Source of the DNA: Stramenopiles sp. TOSAG23-3
Lineage: Eukaryota > Sar
Direction: 5' to 3'
DNA: 11,954 nucleotides
NCBI GenBank assembly: GCA_900128585.1
Contig: LT642717.1
Span: 1 to 11,954, forward strand
Shown in pieces: positions 6,265 through 11,691 of the stretch (position 1 is its first letter; each line of letters starts with the position of its first letter). The notes under the pieces are model-generated. The model did not search any database. It was not told the DNA's origin and was given only the letters and a program-made list of their open reading frames with translations. Made by a program: the position numbers and the translations under genes.

Positions 6265-6633
6265 ATGGATGCTCAGGTAGTGGGTACTATAGGTGCGGTA
6301 CTCTCGATGGTCAGTAATGTTCCACAGGTGTACAAGGTTAGGAATCCAAATAGCACGGCAGACCTTCATTCCTATACAGTAACCATGCATCTTTTATCTG
6401 CTTTTGTATGGAGTGTCTATGGGTTTATGCTAAACTTGTACATCTTAGCCATAGAAAGCGGTATTTGCGGAGTTTTACACCTCTTAATCTTGTTAGCAAT
6501 GCACAGAGACGGTAATTTGTGTTTTAACAAACAAAAAAGAGAGTATTTAAGTAAATCGATACCTAATAAAAATGAAATTCCAGTGTGTGAACTTACGAAA
6601 GAAAGGTCAATTGAGTCCAACGACATTCAATAA
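6265..6633 (+). CDS. SemiSWEET/PQ-loop-like small membrane transporter
   Basis: SemiSWEETs are three-helix proteins that pair up to move sugars across membranes; related PQ-loop proteins move amino acids. The 122-residue protein has three hydrophobic segments (about 5-24, 38-57 and 59-78). The first carries the Pro-Gln motif at 20-21 (SNVPQVYKV), followed by the family's N-S-T-A-D-L turn at 29-34, and the second contains the WSVYG motif at 49-53. That is the order seen in bacterial SemiSWEETs. A 40-residue polar tail after residue 80 is not part of the family core. The last 62 bases overlap the start of the next gene, whose own promoter lies inside this tail. Sugar transport is family knowledge, not shown here; one PQ-loop bundle from an amino-acid transporter family is the main alternative. 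Confidence 0.85.
   Translation: MDAQVVGTIGAVLSMVSNVPQVYKVRNPNSTADLHSYTVTMHLLSAFVWSVYGFMLNLYILAIESGICGVLHLLILLAMHRDGNLCFNKQKREYLSKSIPNKNEIPVCELTKERSIESNDIQ
6544..6551 (+). promoter_or_regulatory. TATTTAAG promoter element inside the preceding coding region
   Basis: TATTTAAG begins 28 bases before the ATG at 6572 and lies within the 3' end of the SemiSWEET-like gene. The same TATTTAA(A/G)G core precedes the asparagine synthetase gene (first base 11310) and the 98-aa gene (2429) at 26 and 30 bases. Confidence 0.5.
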
Positions 6634-7468
6634 CGATGCCATAGACGTTGAGAATGCATATTTCTTCCCGGCAAGTCTCACGGAGGAGTTTGGGAAGCTC
6701 TTAATGGTCTTAAAACAACCGTACAAGAAGAAAGACAAATTGTTTCTGAAACTGTCTTGGCTGAAAGAATTGAAGAAAACCGAAGAAGATGGCGATTGCG
6801 TGGAAAGAGTTAATAACTACATTAAGAACCTCGGTTTACCGCTTACATTGAGTGATACGTTTCCAACGGTACAAGCTCGATTGCATAAAACAAGCCATAT
6901 GTCTGGTCTGTACTTTTATAAAGACCAAGCCTTTAGTGCTGAAGGCGTCTATCTTAGGAAGGCAAGCGACATTGAAGCTATCTTCTGTGAGCGCGTGACC
7001 TCTTACACAAAGACGTTCGATGTTACCTTTGTTTTAAAAGGTAATAAATTTGAGACCCATTCGTGCGTTGACAGAAAGAAAATGTCAACTTTGAGTAGTT
7101 GGGCCAAAGACAACAAGGTTGAATTCTACCAGACAGGTCCGGACCCGCTTCAATGGCGTGTGTTGTTCACACACCGATCCAATAAATCATGGAAACAGAT
7201 ACATGAGATGTTAACACAAACCCATTCGGAAAGTGAAGAAGAGAGCGAGTGGGAAGAAAACCACACCGAGGAAAGCGACGACAGTTTTTCCGAAACGGAC
7301 TACCCAGATGAAGAAGATCTGACCGATGAGATTGAGTCTGAAAATTCCGACTTTGACAGCAGCTCTGAGGACGAAATTTTCGATGTGCGAGGTGGAAGTA
7401 ACAAGCGTGTATGGTACGATTCTGACGATTCCGACTACGAGCCTTCAAATAAAAAAAGGAAGAAATAA
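6572..7468 (+). CDS. SSRP1/Pob3 (FACT)-like histone chaperone
   Basis: FACT, a dimer of SPT16 and SSRP1/Pob3, handles H2A-H2B during transcription and replication. Read by eye, this 298-residue protein resembles the SSRP1/Pob3 middle domain, a tandem PH-like (Rtt106-type) fold. Residues 23-62 (AIDVENAYFFPA, then LMVLKQPYKK and LFLKLSW) parallel its first PH unit. Residues 98-188 (SGLYFYKDQAF, VYLRKASDIEAIFCERV, TKTFDVTFVLKG, then LSSWAKDNKVEF) parallel its second, including the R-S/T-F-D strand. Residues 218-270 are a Ser/Glu/Asp-rich tail and the protein ends in acidic-aromatic WYDSDDSDYEP plus basic KKRKK, like FACT subunits that bind H2A-H2B and enter the nucleus. The N-terminal dimerisation domain and the HMG box of SSRP1 are absent. 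SPT16 C-terminal half or Rtt106 are alternatives from the same fold group. The start overlaps the preceding gene by 62 bases, with TATTTAAG 28 bases upstream. Confidence 0.85.
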   Translation: MKFQCVNLRKKGQLSPTTFNNDAIDVENAYFFPASLTEEFGKLLMVLKQPYKKKDKLFLKLSWLKELKKTEEDGDCVERVNNYIKNLGLPLTLSDTFPTVQARLHKTSHMSGLYFYKDQAFSAEGVYLRKASDIEAIFCERVTSYTKTFDVTFVLKGNKFETHSCVDRKKMSTLSSWAKDNKVEFYQTGPDPLQWRVLFTHRSNKSWKQIHEMLTQTHSESEEESEWEENHTEESDDSFSETDYPDEEDLTDEIESENSDFDSSSEDEIFDVRGGSNKRVWYDSDDSDYEPSNKKRKK

Positions 7469-7475
7469 AATATAG

Positions 7476-7482
7476 TATAAGC
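7476..7482 (+). promoter_or_regulatory. TATA-type element before the kinase gene
   Basis: TATAAGC begins 27 bases before the ATG at 7503, in the 34-base AT-rich gap after the FACT-like gene. A second TATAG at 7471 lies slightly further upstream. Confidence 0.4.
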
Positions 7483-7502
7483 TTAACATTTTTTGTAATC
7501 AA

Positions 7503-8300
7503 ATGACCGACTGGAACAGCGTAATAACCAGAATAGCAACGGGAAAAATGACACGAATTAACAGCGGTTCTAACAAAACAATTTATTTAGACCCTGACGA
7601 CGAGAAAGTATACGCAAAGGAGGTAGCGAGCAAATATACGCAAGGTACAAAGGTTTTGGAACTACTGAGAGCTCTTGCAGCTAAGCACGATGTTATCCGG
7701 CAGCATATTTTAATTCCTGAAGACGCGTATGAACACATAGAGGCAGGGTACCGTTATTATGTAATGCCCTACTGTGCTGCTGACTTGGATATAAAATCCG
7801 GAAGAACTAAAAGATTTTTGGGCAAGTACACCTTAGATCGGCTGGAACAGAATTTTTCAGCACTGGAACAAACCGTAACACTGTTGCATAAAAATGGTCT
7901 AAGTTGCTTGGACATAAAGCCGGCCAACATGCTCTTCGTTTGTGGAAAGAACGACACATTCATTAAGTTGACCGATCTGGACTCTTCTCTAATCGATGGG
8001 GAAGGAAGCCATGCCCAAACGCTAAACTATTACTATTTGAGATTTGGTGATAACTATAAGAAACAAGACTTGTTTGCATTGTACAAAAGTATTATTGAAA
8101 TTTTGAACGGGAGAACAGTGGATGTCTGGAATTACAAACCAATGCTATTTAACAAGACAGTGCGGGACTGGACAAACACTGTGCGAGCAAATGTTCGTGA
8201 ACCGCATAAACTGATGGAAAAGTATTTATTGAAATTAGAGCAGTTAGAAGGCAGTTCGAATCAGTTGCAATCCCCTAGAGGTACGTATCTTAAATATTAA
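7503..8300 (+). CDS. Divergent Ser/Thr protein kinase
   Basis: The 265-residue length fits one minimal kinase domain. Visible landmarks: a loop SGSNKTIY at 21-28 in place of a classical glycine-rich loop, Lys39 in VYAKEV as the probable ATP-anchoring lysine, hinge-like YYVMPYC at 85-91, the catalytic loop CLDIKPANML at 135-144 with Asp137, Lys139 and Asn142, and the metal-binding triplet DLD at 158-160 in place of DFG. HRD is replaced by CLD, but Asp, Lys and Asn are retained, so activity is plausible. The activation segment is short and the C-lobe compact, as in other kinases of large DNA viruses. The tail after residue 250 is polar and unrecognised. It follows the FACT-like gene co-directionally and converges with the HNH gene, with five bases between the stops. 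Confidence 0.85.
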   Translation: MTDWNSVITRIATGKMTRINSGSNKTIYLDPDDEKVYAKEVASKYTQGTKVLELLRALAAKHDVIRQHILIPEDAYEHIEAGYRYYVMPYCAADLDIKSGRTKRFLGKYTLDRLEQNFSALEQTVTLLHKNGLSCLDIKPANMLFVCGKNDTFIKLTDLDSSLIDGEGSHAQTLNYYYLRFGDNYKKQDLFALYKSIIEILNGRTVDVWNYKPMLFNKTVRDWTNTVRANVREPHKLMEKYLLKLEQLEGSSNQLQSPRGTYLKY

Positions 8301-8305
8301 TTACT

Positions 8306-9016
8306 TTATACGTTAATCCATTGCATACCATTCCATACACGATTGTAGATAACTTTACCTCCTTTGCTACAGTTCTCGGTACCCCATAATGGCTGGAGGT
8401 TGGTGTAATGAAAACATTGTCTCTGCTGTTCGGGATCGCTCAAGTCAAAGGAAGCACAAGGCATCATATGATCGACGTGCCATTTCCCTTGGTTCTCCCA
8501 TGTCATTCCGGGCTGGAATTGCTTTTCCAGATGGTCCTTTGCATGCGTGTACGAACAGCCCAGTAATTTCATGGTACTAGCGCTCTTGAGCTTGCCTTTG
8601 AGTGCATGATATAAACGACAACGTAAATTCTTTTTTATCTTGTACAATGGATCGGTTTTTGTCCGTTCCCTACAACGTGCATTGACTCGTTTCTTGTTTT
8701 CCGGGCGTTGTCTGTACTCCTTGTTGTATAAATCATATTTCTCCCGGTTGTTTTGAACCCACTCCCTGTGTTTTGCACTGTTTTTCTCCGGATTGTTTTG
8801 TTTCCACTTCCTCGTTCTTTCACGACATTTTTCCCTGTTGTTTTCCCGCCACTTCCTGCCACTTGCACGGCATTTCTCTCTGTTGTTTTGTTTCCACTTT
8901 CTCTCTCTTGTATTTTTGCACACTTTGCATTGCTGAAACAGGCCATCCGGGTTTCGGGAACGCTTGCCAAACTCCGTGAGTTCTTTCGTTTGTTTGCATT
9001 TGGTACAATACTTCAT
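8306..9016 (-). CDS. HNH endonuclease with N-terminal zinc motif and internal repeats
   Basis: HNH endonucleases cut DNA using a beta-beta-alpha metal fold; in large viruses they are often free-standing mobile (homing-type) genes. The 236-residue protein starts with CTKCKQTKELTEF and QQCKVC (C4, C7, C30, C33), a likely zinc ribbon. Residues 39-113 are five degenerate 15-residue repeats of the form RKWKQNNREKCR plus three. The C-terminal HNH core is complete: WHVDHMMP at 179-186 with His180, Asp182 and His183, then NLQPLW at 206-211 and a following Asn-x-x-K. The start at 9016 is the first ATG; the frame extends only to a GTG at 9034 and that would overlap the upstream gene. It begins one base after the upstream gene ends, with TATAG (first base 9038) 22 bases upstream inside that gene. 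Confidence 0.92.
   Translation of the reverse strand: MKYCTKCKQTKELTEFGKRSRNPDGLFQQCKVCKNTRERKWKQNNREKCRASGRKWRENNREKCRERTRKWKQNNPEKNSAKHREWVQNNREKYDLYNKEYRQRPENKKRVNARCRERTKTDPLYKIKKNLRCRLYHALKGKLKSASTMKLLGCSYTHAKDHLEKQFQPGMTWENQGKWHVDHMMPCASFDLSDPEQQRQCFHYTNLQPLWGTENCSKGGKVIYNRVWNGMQWINV
8678..8902 (-). repeat. Five degenerate 45-bp repeats inside the HNH gene
   Basis: The coding repeats (15 residues each) have the consensus R-K-W-K-x-N-N-R-E-K followed by five variable residues. Copies 1-3 are closest, copy 4 keeps R-E-W-V-Q-N-N-R-E-K, and copy 5 is strongly diverged (K-E-Y-R-Q-R-P-E-N-K). At DNA level the plus strand shows repeated cctgttgttttg-like blocks. The segment is basic and helical and probably tracks along DNA or acts as a linker. 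Confidence 0.75.
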
Positions 9017-9017
9017 T

Positions 9018-9743
9018 TTAATGCTTAAAATCACTATACGCTAGAATGTTGGTGTAATCTCTGGTAAATTCTACTCTTGGAACTCGTATTCCTTCTGTAT
9101 TTGCGGACCGGAGCAAAAAATATAGTCCGGAGTAACTTGACACGTGCCAAACGGAATGCATTATAGAATAGTTCGGAGACTGGTGATTTCCATCGAGTAA
9201 AAAGAACGATGTACCAATAATCCCAACAACCAAAGCCAATATCATGAAACCTGTGTCACGGTTAGGGGTAGGGTTACATACGCGGTATAGCACATACAGG
9301 GTCACACCAGCGTTGAATAAAGAAGAAATTCCCAAGTAAACCATCTGGGATTGCCAGAAATTTGTGTATATAATGGTAAGTGTAAAAAGCAAAGGGAGCG
9401 TCCACTCCGGTATTTTCTTGTATACAACCATAATACCTATCAAAAACATAGTCAGGTTCGCATTTGCAATATCGAGAGGCTCCATGCTGTCCACATTCCA
9501 ATCGTAAATCACCGCGATGTGAAAAGCAACGCTTACAAAAACACCTATGGCTACCGTAATTGCCACCCACATTGTTTCCCACAGTACAATCACCAAAGCA
9601 ATAGCTGGTAAATGCGTTAACACGATCAGTACATGTTGAATCTCTTTGGGAACTTCAACGCCAGCGAGTACTAAAACGCCCACCGCGATAGTGTACAATA
9701 TAAGGAAAACTAACTTAAATTTATCCAAAGCTAGTAGTTTCAT
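9018..9743 (-). CDS. Seven-helix membrane protein, CREST superfamily-like (TMEM8/PAQR/ceramidase type)
   Basis: The 241-residue protein is almost all hydrophobic segments, consistent with about seven spans and a polar 30-residue C-terminal tail. Three features fit the CREST superfamily, whose members are mostly membrane-embedded metal-dependent lipid amide hydrolases: S71-x3-H75 in the second or third helix (VSVAFHI), Asp91 at the start of the next helix (LDIANANLTMF), and H196-x3-H200 in the last helix (IMHSVWHVSSYSGLYFLL). The H-S-V-W-H form is closest to TMEM8-type proteins such as myomaker. Ceramidase-, lipase- or fusion-related roles are inference only. It lies between the asparagine synthetase and HNH genes on the same strand; TATAAATTA begins at 9769, 26 bases before the ATG, overlapping the end of the upstream gene. 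Confidence 0.85.
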   Translation of the reverse strand: MKLLALDKFKLVFLILYTIAVGVLVLAGVEVPKEIQHVLIVLTHLPAIALVIVLWETMWVAITVAIGVFVSVAFHIAVIYDWNVDSMEPLDIANANLTMFLIGIMVVYKKIPEWTLPLLFTLTIIYTNFWQSQMVYLGISSLFNAGVTLYVLYRVCNPTPNRDTGFMILALVVGIIGTSFFLLDGNHQSPNYSIMHSVWHVSSYSGLYFLLRSANTEGIRVPRVEFTRDYTNILAYSDFKH

Positions 9744-9760
9744 TTTAAACTATATATCTG

Positions 9761-9769
9761 TAATTTATA
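9761..9769 (-). promoter_or_regulatory. TATA-type element before the CREST-like gene
   Basis: The minus strand reads TATAAATTA from 9769 to 9761, its first base 26 bases before the ATG at 9743. It lies in the 26-base gap immediately after the stop codon of the asparagine synthetase gene. Confidence 0.5.
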
Positions 9770-11284
9770 CTATGTCCTCACTAATGAATTTGCGCTCGGA
9801 TCTTTTTCGAACTTACTCCACCCATGTGCTGTTGAACTTGAACAAGCTACAGTATCGTGATGATACTTACACGTCTTTTCGCCAATCGGAAAACAGCCGT
9901 TGAAGATGTCTCGGTACATTAAAGCTTCTTTTGTTTGTGGAGGTTGATAACTGTATTCATGGTTCATACTTTTGTATTTTTTCTCTGCATAGTGTTTCAA
10001 TCCATCGATCCATTTTCTTCCCACAGCATCACTGAATTGGGCCTTTGTACGGTTGTAAATGGCCGGATGCAAGACGTCTTGAAACGCTTCTCTCAAAATC
10101 TGTTTCTCCATCATTGTATCACTCATTTTGTAAGTTGGGTTTATCGACATTGCGTAATGCACGAAGGCTTTATCAAGAAAGGGAACTCGACACTCGATCC
10201 CCACAGACGCACAGGTTTTGTTAGTCCTACAGCAATCGTAATAGTGGAGATCGTTCATTTTACGAACGCATTCTTCATGAAGCGCCAGTGGCGTCGGCGC
10301 GAACTTATTGTACAGGTAACCGCCAAACAGTTCATCGGATCCTTCGCCAGAAAGCATGACTTTGATTCCATGCTTCTTCACAATAGCAGCTAATATTAAC
10401 TGAGGTACACTGGCTCGCACGGTAGTAACATCGTAAGTCTCGATGGCATAGATGGTCTGTTCCAACAGATCAATACCTTCTTGCACGGTGTACGTATATT
10501 CATGATGAATAGTGTCGCACCGTTTTGCAATGAACGCGCTCTGCTTCCTTGCCATTTCTACATCTGGCGAGCCTTCTAAACCGATGGTGAAGGTATGAAT
10601 AGTTGGGTACCCTTTGGGTAATTTGATAGTTGTTAAGATTCCCGCGATTATCGATGAATCGAGTCCACCGCTTAAAAACACGCCCCATGGGACATTGGGC
10701 AATCGCTTTCTCACCGCCATTGTCAATATGTTCTTGGTTGTGATGAGCAGGTGCGTTGATAGTGTAGGAATGGGGTACTCGCTCGTGAACTTTTTAAACG
10801 CTCGTTGTTTCGAGCTGTATATTGATCCGGGTTTTACGATATTCACTTCTTCACAGAATTTCAACGCTTTTAATTCAGACGCAAACCATCGGTGTTTGCC
10901 GCTGAAGCCGGTGTACAATGGTACCACGCCAATAGCGTCTCTGGCGGCGTAGAACTCGTTTGTGTCAACGTTGTACAGTACGTATGCGAACACACCATCT
11001 AAATGTTTGGGAGTCTCGACAGGTCCGTACTTGTCTAGGTTCATTAAGATGGTATTGGCGTCCATGTTGTTGTATATTTCACCATTGAAAACAAGCCTCC
11101 AATTTCCATGTTTAATCGGTTGTGAATTAGTGGCGGGTTTCACGATGGCCAATCTGGTGTGTCCCATTGTGAATTTATCATGGAAAATTACGTTGGACTC
11201 GTCTGGACCCCTGTTACTTAGAGTATCGAAGCATTGGATGAATTCAGAGGTTTTGGTGGATGTAGTGAAAAGTATCCCGCACAT
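9770..11284 (-). CDS. asnB: Asparagine synthetase (glutamine-hydrolysing)
   Basis: The enzyme makes asparagine from aspartate, ATP and glutamine. The N-terminal glutaminase domain begins MCGILF, with Cys2 as nucleophile after Met removal, and has RGPDESN at 25-31, GHTRLAIV at 41-48 and NGEIYN at 67-72. The synthetase domain has the ATP-pyrophosphatase loop SGGLDSS at 205-211, SGEGSDELFGGY at 312-323, ECRVPFLD at 364-371 and AQFSDAVG at 415-422. The C-terminal STAHGW and DPSA segments are also family-typical, so the 504-residue protein looks complete, slightly shorter than bacterial AsnB. The frame extends 16 residues upstream of 11284, but Cys must be residue 2, which fixes the start. TATTTAAGT begins 26 bases before it, inside the 3' end of the upstream gene. 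Mimivirus is known to carry an asparagine synthetase, so a viral copy is not unprecedented. Confidence 0.96.
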   Translation of the reverse strand: MCGILFTTSTKTSEFIQCFDTLSNRGPDESNVIFHDKFTMGHTRLAIVKPATNSQPIKHGNWRLVFNGEIYNNMDANTILMNLDKYGPVETPKHLDGVFAYVLYNVDTNEFYAARDAIGVVPLYTGFSGKHRWFASELKALKFCEEVNIVKPGSIYSSKQRAFKKFTSEYPIPTLSTHLLITTKNILTMAVRKRLPNVPWGVFLSGGLDSSIIAGILTTIKLPKGYPTIHTFTIGLEGSPDVEMARKQSAFIAKRCDTIHHEYTYTVQEGIDLLEQTIYAIETYDVTTVRASVPQLILAAIVKKHGIKVMLSGEGSDELFGGYLYNKFAPTPLALHEECVRKMNDLHYYDCCRTNKTCASVGIECRVPFLDKAFVHYAMSINPTYKMSDTMMEKQILREAFQDVLHPAIYNRTKAQFSDAVGRKWIDGLKHYAEKKYKSMNHEYSYQPPQTKEALMYRDIFNGCFPIGEKTCKYHHDTVACSSSTAHGWSKFEKDPSANSLVRT

Positions 11285-11292
11285 TTTCAAAG

Positions 11293-11691
11293 TCAGTAAC
11301 GACTTAAATACCGTCGAAATGAATTGGTCCAATGGTGTCGATCTCTGTAGATGATTTGTGTCTTATTTCGTGCGTGTAAAATGCTGTAGATGACCTTATT
11401 CACACACGCGGGTTCTTTCACGTCGTTGCAGAGTTGTTTTACACAGTAATGCAATTCGTTTAGGTCGTCGTCTGGAGTTGTCAGGTGATTATAATGGTAA
11501 TTCGGCTCTTTGCGAACATATAAACTTTCAAAAATGTCGCTCCCTCTACAATCAAATTTCTCCCAGACGTCCGTGTAGTAGTCGATAAATCGGTATATAA
11601 CCTCGTCAGTTAGAGGTTCCTCAATTTCTTCCTCGCTTTCATAAGTGGACTCTTCAGAAGACGTCTCTTTATCGTATTTTTTTCTAGTCAT
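11293..11691 (-). CDS. Hypothetical protein with acidic N-terminus, 132 aa
   Basis: Residues 9-30 are rich in Ser and Glu (SSEESTYESEEEIEE), followed by a Tyr- and acid-rich helix (VIYRFIDYYTDVWEKF, 31-46) and a basic C-terminal end (RDRHHWTNSFRRYLSRY). Four cysteines (48, 83, 88, 96) show no clear zinc pattern. No family is recognised. The stop lies eight bases before the asparagine synthetase ATG on the same strand, and this gene's 3' end holds that gene's TATA-like element. ATTTAAGTT overlaps a position just 3-10 bases before the ATG, and TATTTAAAG begins at 11735, 44 bases upstream. The gene is plausible from its open frame and charge pattern. Confidence 0.7.
   Translation of the reverse strand: MTRKKYDKETSSEESTYESEEEIEEPLTDEVIYRFIDYYTDVWEKFDCRGSDIFESLYVRKEPNYHYNHLTTPDDDLNELHYCVKQLCNDVKEPACVNKVIYSILHARNKTQIIYRDRHHWTNSFRRYLSRY
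11302..11310 (-). promoter_or_regulatory. TATTTAAGT element before the asparagine synthetase gene
   Basis: The minus strand reads TATTTAAGT from 11310, its first base 26 bases before the ATG at 11284. This supports the ATG at 11284 over the longer frame, which would start upstream of the element. Confidence 0.5.

Noticed and set aside
6572-7468. SPT16 instead of SSRP1/Pob3
   Set aside because: SPT16 C-terminal regions also carry a tandem PH fold and acidic tail, but the first-PH segment (FFPA, LMVLKQPYKK) and the R-S/T-F-D strand read closer to SSRP1/Pob3. Not excluded without a profile search.
11285-11332. Sixteen-residue N-terminal extension of asparagine synthetase
   Set aside because: Cys must be residue 2 for glutaminase activity, and the TATTTAAGT element would lie inside the longer frame.
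9935-11354. Several plus-strand open frames (9935-10393, 10614-10952, 10962-11354)
   Set aside because: All are antisense to the intact asparagine synthetase gene, whose motifs are unambiguous.
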